Part shown: positions 1 through 12,679 of the stretch, piece by piece | Position numbering within the stretch: position 1 is the stretch's first letter | Layout: each line of letters starts with the position of its first letter | Assembly (NCBI GenBank): GCA_018340375.1 | Contig: JAFFJZ010000003.1 | Location: 4,402,001-4,466,000, forward strand | Direction of reading: 5' to 3' | DNA length: 64,000 nucleotides | DNA from: Gonatopus flavifemur | Lineage: Eukaryota; Arthropoda; Insecta; Hymenoptera; Dryinidae | The notes under the pieces: generated by a model | What the model was told of the DNA's origin: nothing | Seen by the model: the letters and a program-made list of their open reading frames with translations, nothing else | Database searches by the model: none | Program-made: the position numbers and the translations under genes

Positions 1-3000
1 AAATGTGAGAATAATGATTACATGGGATTTCACTCAATGTGTTAATTAATTTCTTCCTTCTGTCAAACAAATCTTCCGATGAATGCAATTATGTGATCTT
101 GTTTAATAAATCATATGAAATTATCATGAAGTGTTGCGAAGTTTCATTTATTTTTCATCTGATTCCAACTATTGGAACGATCTTCCTTCACGAGTAACGA
201 TGTTGTAATTAATCAGGTTATTCATTATTGTGTCATTGTGCGAGAAGATGTACTTCACTTTATTATTTTTCATAAAACTCCCAGGTGAGGAACTTTTGAA
301 AAATTTTCAAAGGAGTTGATTATGAGGATTCGAAAAAAAAATTCTCGTGAATACGACAAATAATTTTGTAATCATTCCCATGTCAAAAGAACTTCGTTTC
401 ACTACTTTTTTTTAAACGAAGTACTTTCAGCTGAATTCTTAACTTGTTTGGAGGAGATAAAGCTGCTAGATACGTACATAAGATATATCCTCTGCAGTTC
501 GAAGGTAATGACTCGCATTTCTTCCGCTCATGTGCCCTCCGAAATGCAACTCATGTACTTAATTGGAATTGAACTGAAATTACAAATTTGTTTCTCATCA
601 AAGTGTATCAATGAATAACACCCCGATATGGAAAATGTTTGTTATTCAGCACCTTTATAATTCCCTTGAATCTGTCAACAAAAATGTAATTATTCTTCGA
701 ATAAAAAGATTCATCCCTTCAGAGTTTGGATAGAATACATTGAGAATCTCATCAACTTGTATTCAGATTCATCAAAAGAAAACATATTCTGGGAATATGT
801 CTTATTCATCTTCAATATTCGTATTATAATAAATAAGTGAAGAAATATATTCCACTGAATGGGAAGGTAAAAATCGGAAAAATATCCCTGAAAAAAACTT
901 AAATCGAATAATATATATTGATAAACCATACGAACGCCATGAATTCAATTCGTGCAAAAGATTTACGTTATAATCAAGAATACGCAATAATATTTTCCAC
1001 AGCTGATTCAACAATAAATTCTTCTACCTGTATAAATGTATCGTGCAAAATCTGTTCCACCTCATTTCCATAAGTTATAGGGGCAATTACAATCGAGCGT
1101 GTTGTTCGCGTAAACAGTTGTATTTTGCATAAAACAGTAGTCCCTTCGAAGCATTACCATATTTGAAGTACGAACCCTATCGTGCCAATCAGTCGTAGCT
1201 CAAACATCTCCGACTCATTTTTGTTGAATGTTTATTTTTTGGATAATCAAGATTACCGGTGTTATTAACTACAGGCATCAATGTTTCAATGAATCCAAAA
1301 GACAAGAAAATTATTGGCCTCGTTAATCAATGACAAACGATCACAAGATGTTCCTCTTAATTTCAACCAACCGAGCAAAGAATTTACGAGAAGCCCCAGA
1401 AGGGGACCAAATATTCTCGAGAGAATATCACGTTCGAGGAGAGATATTACATGGTCGAATAAAAAGATAAATTCAATAATTTAAGGCTCTCAACCCACCT
1501 CAACCCACTTAGCGAAGAACGTAAGTGTAAGGGAACGAACCAAAAGAGAAAGAATGTTGCAGAATTAGGGAGAAATGAATTTCATAACAGATTTCAATGG
1601 GATATATGAATAAAATATGTATGGGAGTTCGTGAGCATCGATGAAATTCATCCTGCAAATATATGCATAGAATATGATGCGTCTCGATATTTCAAACGAT
1701 AATAGATTTTTCCTATACCTCCTATGCCTGAGTGATTGTCTGGAAATGAAATGTAGGGGAAGAAATGTTCTCTCGTCTTGTTCACAGCTCACGTGATCAA
1801 AATCTTGTTAGAGTCCGAGTGAAAAATCGATGCTTGAATAATTGTATTTGTGGTGTCTGGTGACGATTCCGGGCTTCTCCTCCATTCATCCTTTCGCTAT
1901 AAATCTTTTCGTGGTAACATTTTCTCAAACTCGAGTGCATTTCAGATGTAGTTTTCAAAACTCCATCCTAAAACTTTCAAGGTTTTTGAAAGGAAGAGGA
2001 AACGATTTCTTCTTTTTTCAAACCTACATGTTTCATTATTCAAGTATTCTAAAATCACTCCATTGTTGAATTCCGGAAATCTCGCAATTCGATTCAGCAA
2101 AAATTGAGAGAAATTTGATACTGATCATCCAAGTTGAGAGAATTTTGTCGTCCCAATTCATCGCAAAATTCATATTCTAGAAATTTTGAAGAGCCAACCG
2201 TACCAATCATTTCCAACATGATTCTCGAAACGAATGTGGGGAAGTATTTCGATCTCAATACCGTATAATGTGTTTGACGATTAATACTTACGATACGTTA
2301 TCAATTCAACGTAAAACCGTAGTATCGATTCTCAATTTCAACTACATAAATTCGAAAGGAAACAAAGCTTAATGGCATGTGTGTAACATTTGGTGCATTG
2401 TGTTTAAAATAATGTCTACGATACCGCACGAACTGCGTCTGTTACCTTTTCCCAAAATGCGCGGCGACGTCATTGGAATTGACGTGGTTAGCGTCACAGA
2501 TGCATTAAAACACGCGTATATGGTATTCATCTCCGCTTTCACATCTAATTCGGCTAACCAGGAGGGGAGGGGTTTTTCCCAAGTGTTACAAAATAGTGAA
2601 ATGCAAATGATAAAATTGGGGAGATTTGTGTGTGCACGCAATTTCTTCCCGGTCATAGCGTATACACCTGACGCGATGGGGATATCCGTGGTGGTAGTAG
2701 CTCTTTGCTGTTCAGCATTTTGCAGAGTTCCTTCGTTTAATGCGATAAGAGTAGTACAGACAGTCTCAGTAGTCGGGCAGGCACGCCCATAACTCGAAAT
2801 GTTCGTTTCTTCTCCTCGTCGTTAATGCGAAAAGACTCTTAAAGAGGAACATTCCGAATATACTTTATATTGAATAAATAACGATGCAATAGTTTACTAT
2901 TTTCTCATCATTCTTCCTTTCACTTTCCCTAACGAGAAGGATTATTTATATCGAATAAATATCCTATTTGCCATAGAATTTCATCTATTTTGATAAAACT

Positions 3001-3629
3001 ATCATATATTCTTGCCATACTCTGAATTCAAGTGTGAATATGTCCATTGAATGGATAGAATTTTTTGTTATAGAACACTTGATCTGGATTACTGGCATAT
3101 TTACAGAGGTTCAAGTGTTTTCAAAGTGACTACAGGATTTAAACACTCTGAGTTTGAATTCGCAGTGCAGATGAATCGTCGTTATCATTCACTTGAAAGG
3201 AATCAAATCATTCCCACAAAATACTGTGGAGACTTTGGTGTGGCCTTTCTCATACTCCAAATTCAATTATCAGTGTTTGATCCACTTCGAGGGATTTTTG
3301 CTTTACTGATTGCAAGTTACCATTATTACAACTTGCATCACCAGGTTGCATTATTTTATCACTCGGAACCAACTCTTACAACTAACTTCAGTTGATAATT
3401 TCAAATGAATGATTGTTTTCTGTATGGAAATCTGAATGATTAAGAGGAATTTGAGGAGAAACTTCAAGAAAACCAGAGTCATTTGAAGAGAAATTCAGAG
3501 ACTTGTGGGATATAATCTCAAAAGTTCATTTTAATTCTATATTAGATAAAAATCAACTGAGAAGTGAAGGAGGTGGTGTCAAAAGTGCTGATTTTAACCC
3601 ATCGACGTAAAAATGAATCAAGTGTGGAT
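1..3629. other. Intergenic, no convincing gene
   Basis: AT-rich sequence with only short open frames. The longest, 137 codons at 2379-2792 (+), matches no family I know and has no splice or start context I trust. The same interval (about 2440-2800) is CpG-richer than its surroundings and holds three CGTCA/TGACG half-sites within 2468-2496, plus a TCAGT initiator-like site near 2767, so a promoter or enhancer is as likely as a coding exon. Confidence 0.5.
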
Positions 3630-3837
3630 TTTGATAGTTTTTGAGGCGCTGAATTCGATAGTGACAATGAAAAGCCCGGAAATGCATGGGGGAGTGGAGG
3701 AAACCCGTGATAATCGGATGGGATCCGCAGTTTACAGGAATCAATGTGCCGTTGAATGCCGCACAGTGATATTTTCCCATGGATTTCCAAGCTCCTCGTC
3801 TTTACTATCGAATTCAGCGTCTCCAAAATTATAAAAA
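3630..3837. repeat. Foldback element with 62-bp inverted arms
   Basis: The arm at 3630-3691 is the reverse complement, with scattered mismatches, of 3776-3837. Both arms share the core CGCTGAATTCGATAGT or its one-base variant. The roughly 84-bp centre is unrelated to the arms. No transposase frame is present, so this looks like a non-autonomous MITE or foldback element. I could not define a target-site duplication. Confidence 0.7.
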
Positions 3838-4801
3838 TTTACATGTCATTTGCTCTTGCATCGATAGACTGAAATAATTCAAATCTTGAACTGGGATTGA
3901 AATTTCATTCTAGAACGAGAAGAACATTACTAGACGGCTAATAATCTACTTTTACGCGAACATCCCGCATCTTCATCGCATGATTCTCTCACGTACAAAG
4001 ATATTCAAATTTTATCTAAAAATTAGACTATAAATATCAAATGTCGATTCATGCGAATCCCTAGTCTCCTCCATTCTCATATCACGTTAGATTTTCTATC
4101 ACGAAATATGAGTGGATAGTCATTCACGTAGCAAGAAAGATAGGATAAACAAGATACTTGATACAGATTCTCATACATGCATGCGCGTACCATGATCTTG
4201 TTCGAAGTTGGTATAAATCTTTGGTTATCTAACACACGATGCCTTAGAAGGAGAAGAAGCTTTACAACGTGGAACCAGTTCCATTGGTCGTGGCTTACTG
4301 GAGAACAGAAACTTTTACTCGAACATGAAATACAAAACGAGCATTCATGCTCGCTTACTCGCTGATACGGAAAAGACCGAATGAATGGTACCTGGCCAGA
4401 GAGCCAAGATATTTTTCTGAGTCTCGTTTTCTGTGATTCGTTATCAAACTATCCGCTCTTGTTCTTTTCTCTTTCCTTCTCCGTATGTTTTCTCGTTCGT
4501 TACTCGGGTAACGCGTACGAGTATTTTGTTGCATCCTCGCAAGAGAAATCCCATTATTTTTGTGCAAGTTCACGGTTCGAGGGGAATTATCTTTTCTTCC
4601 TGCATCCACGTTTCATAACACACTCTCTGCACTTTCTGAGATCATTCTTATGCAGTCGAAGAAGTAGAGGTTGGAAGTTGACTGGATTCGAAGATGATTT
4701 CCCAAGAAAAGAGGGAATAGCAAAGGTGTTGCGTTTTCGATTGAGATTATTCTATGGTGAGATGGTGTAGCAATTCGGATATTAACATTTCTATGAGTCT
4801 G
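3838..4801. other. Intergenic, 3' side of pseudogene A
   Basis: No supported gene. A 129-codon frame at 4381-4770 (+) is leucine, phenylalanine and serine-rich with no recognisable domain, and a shorter frame overlaps it on the other strand. I treat both as chance frames. Confidence 0.4.
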
Positions 4802-6325
4802 TTACTTGTAAATCAGGCATTGTATTATGCCAACTCTATATTCGAGACATTTCAACGAGGAATCAAAAACCCTTGAAGGATGTGGACATTTAACTTGAGA
4901 GTCATCTGAAGATATGTCATAAATTGCGACTCTTCCTAGTTCCAATTCTTCAGCATATCGAATTTTGAAGGATCTGTCCGACGCAGAACTCGTACGTTCA
5001 TGAAATTTCCTGAAATCGGCATCCAATGTAATTCACTTTGTGATTGCACATATTTCCGACCAAATCAAAATGGCCTGTTGTTCGACCTCCAGCCGAATAC
5101 GACGGGGAATGTTTCCCTGACAATTCTTTCTTATTCGCTATCCGAGTACGTGCAAACGTTGCCATTCCCATAACAATTTGATGCAACGGTGTCCCGCTGT
5201 CTCTCCATTGCCTTGGAAGGAAATTATAAAAGCCACGAGTAACATGAATACAAATGATGCTCCGGTGAAAACTCACCTCAGAGTGACATCTACCGCGCGT
5301 GACAAGTCTCTTTCGTCAGGAAATAAAGGAGCTGTAAAACCAGCTACATATGGACTCATCATTGATGTTCTGTAATCGAAGGTTAACAAATGAAAAACTT
5401 TGATCACAAATCTGATTTTTGGAATGTCGTAGAATTCTACAAACCAAGATCAGTTCAACAATTCTACAATTTACAAGAATACAGCATATTTGAGTAGGAA
5501 TATGTGTGGCAAGCCAAGAAAACTCAAGGAAAACTAAATAATCGGAAGCAGTTGTGACATAAATCGTTTAAGTTTTTGGCCCAATTTTTGGTATTCTTCA
5601 CTTCTCTCCAGTTACTAATCCTATAATTATCATCACAGAGATACAAACCAATATTTGTATCCGGCAAGACAGTCACTGTTAACTCCTTCCCTCCACGATA
5701 TAAACGATTAGGCAAATCAAATATAAATTCCGCGAAGAATTCACGTACATCATCGATGCTGTGCTGGCACATGCATCTGCGTCTAGTTGTACCACAAGAC
5801 CCTAGTCTAGCCAATCTTTGAAACGAATTGGGTGTCGCTCGGGATGATGGAACATTCTCACATACTTCATCATCATTCGGAAATGGCCTTGATAAATCGA
5901 GTCTATCGAATTTATACAACAGGAGTGTTTTGTAAGCGTTTTCGATGAACTTCCTCCTTCTCTTTCTGCTTTTCAACTATTATTTATGAGGATGTACCTA
6001 CATTGAATTGGCAGATCGGTTCATTATCAGGAAAAACTTTAAAGACGTTCATTCGATGCTGATGAGATAATGCTGTTGCCGGCACCTAAATAGATTTTAC
6101 AATCAGTGTTCGTTGAAGACAATATAGGTCTCATCGATATATTTCATCGTGTTCCCACTTGATACTTCAGCCACAACTACAGCTCCTACGATTAAATAAG
6201 TACACTCGGACAAATCACACTTGATAATTTTTGAATCATCACCTGCTCTGTACCATGAGATTCTCCTGGACGCGATGAATTCGATGTGAGAGACTATTAA
6301 ACAGTACGCAAGGATGACCAAACAT
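4802..6325 (-). pseudogene. Broken IDGF-like chitinase-like gene (copy A)
   Basis: Fourth member of the local IDGF-like family, closest in layout to copy B. Exon 3 (5649-5976, 328 nt, as in B) is open and carries FIENAYKTLLLYKFDRLDLSRPFP-type sequence. Exon 4 (5277-5436, 160 nt) is open and reads FYDIP...HLLTFDYRT with a GTGAGT donor. The rest is damaged. The ATG at 6325 is one base out of frame with the signal-peptide-like segment. Exons 1 and 2 run together without the usual intron, and RRIVCYW has become RRISWY. A frameshift and stop near 6103 precede the CKIYLG block, which continues in another frame. In exon 5 (from 5211) the frame stops near 4998, the stretch before KIRYAE is about 25 codons shorter than in B, and the C-terminal YDISSDD block lies in a different frame ending at 4802. 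This combination indicates a pseudogene. Assembly error could explain one lesion but hardly all of them. Confidence 0.8.
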
Positions 6326-7049
6326 TTTATGTATTTTCAGGAGTGCTGACTCTCCGTTCGAAGGAATTACTGTAGCATCGTGTATTCCCGCTACTCATCC
6401 GACGCGTGTCATCATCAATGTTATCATACATCGTAAATTTTTTCCGCCATACGTTGAATCATACAAGCGCAAAAATAAAGGAAAGTATTCTTGGCAGGCT
6501 TTTAAGTCACGGTTTTACTTTCCTCGGATTTGATATTTCATAACAAGTCAACTGGAATCCAAATCTACAATTCTAAATTTTCACATTTCTGAATGTGGCG
6601 GGGACACGGAGGACAAAATAAAATAAAATTTTCTATCATATATCATACATGCTCATGAAACACGCGACCCGATCACTTTTGATCATCAATAACGTTTTGA
6701 AAGCTCATTACGCATGAAGATGAAGCTAGCAGACGTAAACTAGCAGACCGCGTTTATGAATTGAGGTAATGTGAATGTGAATTCTCTCAAAATACATATT
6801 GCCAAAGATTACGATTAAAAAATCTCATTGATGTCGATTTCATCATTGTATGACGAATATATGTATCGTAATTTCGAAAATATTTGTCGGAGTGATTTGA
6901 ACTATTGAGCAACCCCAGATTTCTGGAATCTATTTTCTATATGAAAACATATTTTAAATACCTATTTCGTATTTTGTATTTAAATAGAGTTCATGAAATT
7001 ATTTTACAATTTGTATTTTGAATAGCAATTGAGAAATATTCTTGAGTTT
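6326..7049. other. Intergenic between copies A and B
   Basis: About 720 bp of AT-rich sequence between the 5' end of pseudogene A and the stop codon of copy B, so it includes the 3' untranslated region of B. I see no gene, no clear AATAAA signal on the minus strand and no obvious repeat. Confidence 0.5.
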
Positions 7050-9254
7050 CTATTCAAGATCGACGTCGGACCAATTTCCCGCATTCCTGACAGTATCAAG
7101 CAACGAAGGATCCGGACATACACCTCGGAAGTCATCTAGCGCTATATCATAAAGTGCTATTCCTCCCAGATCCAACATTTCAGCATGTCGAATCTTGCGT
7201 TCCGTCGTTACTAAATCATCGTAACATGCCCACATTCCTTGTTCATCGTGAAAACGTTCGCCCCAGTTACAAGCTCCTTTTGTAGGGTTTATCCGAGTAG
7301 CACTCCATTCATTCGGGAAATTTTCAGAATTCCACCTTCGAAATTGTCCAGACACTATTTCACATATTTCCGGCCTTGTTAAAATTCCTGCTTTATCGAG
7401 TAAAGAACCCCCACGACCAGGACCTTCAGCTGGATAGGGTGGGGAGGATTGTTCGGCAAATATCCTTTTCTTTACCATCCAAGTTCGTGCAAATGTTGGT
7501 ATCGTCATGACAAGTCGTTGCGATGGTGCTCCTCTATCCATCCATTGCCTTGAACAGAAATTATTGGAGCGAAAAGTATCGTACATACGTGGTCATTCAA
7601 GGAAAACTCACCTCAGAGTGACAGCCACCCCAAGTTGCAAGCCTCCTTCGTCAGGAAATAAAGGAGCTGGATAATCAGCTACGAGTGGATCTACCACTGG
7701 TGTCCTGTAATCGATGGTCAACAAATGGAAAACTTGAACCATTGCCAAGAGTTGAGGGATATCGAAGAAATCTGCGAATCCAAAAGTTTTGAAATAATCA
7801 AGTCAACAATTTTACTGTTCAAAATAGGAAGTACGTGTCCGTATACGTGCAGTACTACTATGGTCATGAGTTACTCGAGTTTTTGGTTTGATAGTTCATT
7901 TTGATAAGTAAAAACCTCCCCACTCAGCAAAATCTGATTCCCAAGAACTGAATCCTGACAGGAAAAATTCTAGCTCTTACTCTGGCGTGAATAAGGTGCA
8001 AGCGAAACATTCTAGGCAGTGCTAAGGCCCACTTGCGCCGCAAGGACACGCCTAGAGTGAAGAACTACAAGAGAAGAAATAAGGTAACCTGAGTAGCATG
8101 AAGAATTTCCTCCCCTAAGGTACTTTATGGAATCTCGGATGAAATATTCAGATAAATTCAAAATAAATTGATATTTCTCATTTTCCGGTTATTCATTGCC
8201 ACATAGAAAAACAGTTGTCTTGATTCCACACCTATTGTCTCATATATAAACTCGTTCTGAATCGAGAGAATATTGTTTCGGTTCAAATTTAGGCTCCAAA
8301 TTTGTCTTGAATCCGAAAAATATTCCGTTCATTTGAAACAAGAAAGATATTGTCTTAGTTATATATGAAACAATGGATGTGCAATCAAGAGAACTTCTTT
8401 TTCTCTGCATATTCGAAGAGATACAAACCAATAACTGTATGTGGCAACACAGATAAAGTCAATCTTTTCCCATCATTGCGTAGACGATTGCTCAAAGCAA
8501 CGACAAATTTTACGAAGAATTCACGGATATCAGCCATGTTATTCATACGCATAGGTCTCCTCTTAGCTGACCCACGGTTTTGTCTCGACGTGTGAGGCGA
8601 ATCAGTTGTAGTTATGGATGATGCAGCATTTTCATCCTCAAATAGTTCATCCCAATTGGGAAACTGCCATGATAAATCGATTCCATCGAAATCATACAAT
8701 CGTACCGTTTCGTAAGCATTTTCGATGAATTGTTCTGTCCTCTTGTCGCCTTTCAACTATTATATGAGAGAATATGCATAGAATGATTAGACTGATTAAT
8801 TATGATGGAAAAATTCAATGGCAGATCACTAACCAGTTTGAGAAGTCGGCTCGCTGATTGGTTCGGTCCTGCTGAGGGTAAACGATTGATCATACCCAAG
8901 TAAATCTTGCAACTGCTGTTCGTTAAAGACAATATACCATTTGCACGGAAAAATTCAAATAACCCCGTCGTCATCAGTCCACTGGATACATCATCTGTAC
9001 TTATAGTTCCCACAATTAAATGAGTACACTTGGAACAAGATTTGCGCGCGTCCTCCGCGGTGAAGGCTGCTGGTCCTGTAAGCAAAGGATGAGTTTAGAA
9101 TAAAGGAAACATTTATAATACTGGTTCAGATGATACCCGTTCTGTGCAACGATGTTAAGTGCCAATAGCACACGATTCTTCTCGAGTTCGTGAATGTGAT
9201 GTAAGCTGTTGTTACACAGTAAGCAATTAGCAACATATGTTTCATAGTTTGCAT
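7050..9254 (-). CDS. IDGF-like chitinase-like secreted protein (copy B), 5 exons
   Basis: Coding exons on the minus strand: 9137-9254, 8834-9075, 8429-8756, 7612-7771 and 7050-7548, giving 448 residues, the usual size for IDGFs (about 440). All introns are GT-AG with matching phases. The product starts with a signal peptide (MQTMKHMLLIAYCVTTAY...) followed by RRIVCYW, the first beta strand of the GH18 barrel. KCTHLIVG is strand 2 and CKIYLG stands where active chitinases have the SxGG strand. The catalytic signature DGxDxDWEYP reads DGIDLSWQFP at 144-153: aspartate to serine and the acid glutamate to glutamine (Q151), as IDGFs show E to Q. LSVLP, FFDIP, FARTW, ACYDD and YDIALDDFRGVC follow in IDGF order. 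No chitin-binding domain is present. Known IDGFs are secreted growth-promoting or lectin-like proteins without chitinase activity; the role here is inferred from family. An in-frame downstream ATG (codon 4) exists, but alignment with copy C favours the first. Confidence 0.88.
8226..8383. repeat. Foldback element in intron 3 of copy B
   Basis: About 24-bp arms, 8226-8249 and 8359-8383, are inverted copies sharing ATTGT.TCATATATAA. The element lies about 45 bp from the exon 3 splice donor and accounts for part of the unusually long 657-nt third intron. Confidence 0.6.
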
Positions 9255-10798
9255 CGTGGAATCTTAGCAATGAATAAGCTAGAGAATAAATATCAAGCCA
9301 GTCATGAATGTCATTTCCTCGACACGTGGGAACATAAATTTTTTATCTTGTATCGTACAATCCAATTCACGAGTGTAATAAATGATATGAACGAGGAAAT
9401 GGAGTATGACGGATCAATCTTCAACGGTTGTAATGATGCGAATAATGTACTGTAAAGTAATGTCATGAAGGCGTAGGATGTTTCAAATTTCCTTGTACCA
9501 CTTATTAGGGGGAGAATATTACATTAAAAATTGCCCAGTTCTTCCCCTAGATGCATAACCTCATAAAATATGCGATGATTATTCCGTGAACACGTAGACT
9601 CATTGTTGTACGTGGTTTTGTACTCTCACTTTCTCAATTAAGTTGAATATACATCTTCCTCTCTCCGATGGAACCGTCAAGCTCAAACGGGAGAGGATCT
9701 TGATTCAAATACAAGAACTAAACGCAAATGCAATCAAGGTCAGAGAAAAAGGGAATGGTTTCGGAGGGAGTTGTTCATGGAAGACTTTTACGCGTTTTGT
9801 TATCTCCGTTTAATCATGATTTCCTTTCCGATACTGTTCGGCAACGTTGGAGACAGTAATTTTCAAAAGAAGACTCACGAAGCTTAATCATTTTCAACAT
9901 CGATCATTGTCACCGGTATTGTCGCGATAAGCGCCCGAAATTTCTGAATTCACTTTGAATTTATTCTCACTTTCTCAGGTTATTCGATATCATCGATATC
10001 ACGTTGGGAATGTATTCGTCTTGATCTTCACATCAGCATCCTGAATTTAATAAAAGTTCTATTTTCCTGGTGAATATATTGAGGAATGATGTACATTTCC
10101 AATCATTAAGAAACAAACAAATCCCAGTTCATGGGACGAACTACGCCACACTCTAGTTGTCTGAAATATAACAGTTCATTCAATATAAATACAATCATTT
10201 GCTATGGCGAATAAAATTTATTTGATTCGACTGAATTTTTATTTAGATCGGCTAGATCTCCCAGCTGTTTAATATTCAACTCAATCTTTTTTTTTCTCAG
10301 GGTAGAATTTTGCTGGAAGTAATTTGTTCTGATGGATCCAAGCAGGTTTTTTCCTCAGTAGAAGAATGTTCTCAGGAAGAAGGCACTCAGGTCACGTCTG
10401 TATCAGCGATATCAGAAGATTGATAATGATTGAAATGATTGATGATGTCTGATTTATGATAAAAAATTTGAGGGATGAAACAAAACCGTTAGATGTTGTT
10501 ACATATACAAACACTTAGATGAATTCTAATGCTCCCCTGTAGGGTGTTCGAATGGTCCCCTATGTATCTTTTAGGATTTATATAGGTTTGAAATTCACAG
10601 AAAAACCAGTACCCCGATAGATTCCAGTTTTATATTTTCAAATGACTGTCATATCATCTTATAAATTCGTGACAAGATGTACAGTACATGATAACATTTA
10701 TGATCACCCGTGTCGAAGAATCAATAGTTAGAAAACGATTCGATATCAATTTATAAATATCGTGAATACGAAATTGTGAGCATTCTCAAGCATCCACG
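9255..10798. promoter_or_regulatory. Divergent intergenic region between copies B and C
   Basis: The two intact inner genes are transcribed away from each other across 1.54 kb, so both promoters must lie here. Both starts share the context CCACGATGCA. Upstream of C there is a TATAAAT box about 45 nt before the ATG. Upstream of B, at the mirrored distance, there is only a weaker TATTTATT (minus strand, 9285-9292). I see no gene inside. Whether the region acts as one bidirectional control unit is inference. Confidence 0.45.
10752..10758 (+). promoter_or_regulatory. Candidate TATA box of copy C
   Basis: TATAAAT lies 41-47 nt upstream of the ATG at 10799, which would place transcription start near 10782 and leave a 5' untranslated leader of under 20 nt. 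There is no TCAGT initiator at that point, so support is the motif and spacing only. Confidence 0.4.
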
Positions 10799-12613
10799 AT
10801 GCAGACTACAGAATATATGTTCGTAATTATCTGCTGTATAACAATTGTTCACATTGAATTCACGGCATCAAGAGGAAGAAGAATCGTGTGTTATTGGCCC
10901 CACTCATCACTGCACAGAGAATGTAATAAGTCAAAAATGATCGGAAGTTATTCCACTATTCTAAATTCGTTTCCTCCTATCAGACCCAGGGACCTTCACA
11001 GTGCAAGACCTGCAGGTATCTTTGAAGAAATGTACTCATTTAATCGTAGGGCCTGTGAATATGGATGATGTATCACGTGAATCAACGAAGGAGGAATTAT
11101 TTGAAGTCTTTAATTCAGATGGTATATTGTCTTCAAGGAACAGCAGCTGCCAGATTTACTTGGGCGTTGGGAAGAACATTATCTTCCCATCATGGAATGA
11201 ACCAATGGAGACATCTTTCAAACTGGTCAGTGACACTGGAATTGACAATTTGAGTGATTTTTTATCGATCTACTATGTTGATTAATTTCCTTATAACCAA
11301 CAGTTAAAAGGCAGGAAGAAAAGAGAGGAATTCATCGAAAATGCTTACGAAACGGTACTGTTGTATGATTTCGACGGAATCGATTTGTTATGGCCGTTTC
11401 CTGATGAGGATGAATTACATGCACATGAAAATAATTCATCACCTGAAGCTGCTGAAACATTGTCACTTCTGGTTGACAAAAATCGCTTGCGTAAACGTTT
11501 TGTGGGTTTTGTCTCCACCCTGGCCAATCGTCTACGGCAAGGGAGAAAAAAGTTGACTTTATCTGTGTTGCCGAATGTCGATATTGGTTAGTATCTCTCA
11601 AGAATATGGCGAGATATTGATAACAAGATTGAGATAATATATTGAATGAACAATGGGAACATATTCCATTGAAAATTGATCAGTTTTCCTCGCAGCAATT
11701 GTTTACTGAGAAGAAAAGAATAGTGGGCTCAACTGCGCAGATAAATGTGTACGAAATTTCACAAAAACGTACCAGAAATTGATCTAGCCGATGATTGGAA
11801 TTTTCTAGTTGCTGTATGCAAGGAAATTCTGATTATTTTTTACATATATGATATGATAGTTCGAACCATGAAACTGGTCAATTGTTCCTTCCAATTCTAT
11901 TTTTGATTCACAGACTACTACGATATTGCAAAACTGAAATCCGTGGTTGAAGTTTTCCATTTGTTAACCTTCGACTATCGAACACCAATGACGCATCCAC
12001 GAGAAGCTGATTTCACTGCGCCTTTTTATTCTAACGAATTAGAACTATCGCATGCCGTAGTTTACACTCTGAGGTGAGTTTCCGTCAGCCGAACAGATGT
12101 ATTCGTACGTCTCGTCACGTTGATTATTTTTTTGCCAGGCAATGGATATATAGAGGAACCCCAACGTATCGAATAATCATGGTGATGCCAGCATTTGCAC
12201 GTTCTTGGATAGTGAATGAGCAGGAACTGTTGTATCATGTTTTCCCACCGTTTCTGGCTGTGGGTCCAAGTTCTGAGACACCTATTCTTCGCGAAAGAGG
12301 AATTTTGGCTACGTGGGAAATGTGTGTGTCCAAGGCGCAATCATCTTGGATACAGAGGATACCAGATTTTCATACCCCAGCCTCAATTCGTTCGACAATC
12401 TCTTCAAGAGGGGCTTTTATCTCGCGTTTGATCAGTGAGGATCAACGAGGAGTATGGACATGTTACGATGATGCATCAATTGTAAAACAGAAAGTCAGAT
12501 ACGCTAAAAAATGGGACCTAGCAGGAGTAGGAATTTATGATATATCTTTAGATGACTTTAGAGATTCGTGTATGCAACCCTCAATGCTTGATACTGTTTT
12601 GGAAACTTCATGA
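10799..12613 (+). CDS. IDGF-like chitinase-like secreted protein (copy C), 5 exons
   Basis: Exons 10799-10922, 10984-11225, 11304-11586, 11914-12073 and 12139-12613 encode 427 residues. Splice sites are GT-AG and phases agree with B and D. The signal peptide (MQTTEYMFVIICCITIVHIEF...) leads into RRIVCYWPHSSLHR, KCTHLIVG and CQIYLGVG. The former catalytic motif is DGIDLLWPFP (about residues 146-155): the second aspartate is leucine and the catalytic glutamate is proline, so hydrolase activity is not expected. LSVLPN, YYDIAKL, HLLTFDYRT, FARSW, TCYDD and YDISLDDF follow in the IDGF order. In the last 36 aligned residues C and B share 21. Exon 3 is 45 nt shorter than in B, and the deletion falls in the variable loop after the motif. 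The first intron begins GTAATA, a less common donor, but the fit of phase and protein supports it. Substrate or receptor is unknown. Confidence 0.88.
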
Positions 12614-12673
12614 ATAAGATTCTCAATTCTTTCTCTACTACGAGGTGACGTCAGTCCAGCTACCAAAATCTGT

Positions 12674-12679
12674 AATAAA
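12674..12679 (+). terminator. Candidate polyadenylation signal of copy C
   Basis: AATAAA lies 61 nt after the stop codon of copy C, a typical distance for a compact insect gene. Confidence 0.45.

Noticed and set aside
2379..2792. 137-codon open frame (+) as a protein-coding gene
   Set aside because: No domain, signal peptide or splice signals; another frame overlaps it on the minus strand; the CpG-rich composition and CGTCA sites fit regulatory DNA better.
3542..3826. 94-codon minus-strand frame as a gene
   Set aside because: It lies across the inverted repeat at 3630-3837, and both strands are open because the arms mirror each other.
4381..4770. 129-codon open frame (+) as a gene antisense to the IDGF cluster
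   Set aside because: Repetitive F/S/L content and an overlapping minus-strand frame; no family match.
9016..9270. Minus-strand frame read straight through exon 1 of copy B as one protein
   Set aside because: It crosses a GT-AG intron (9076-9136); the spliced frame matches copies C and D, the unspliced one does not.
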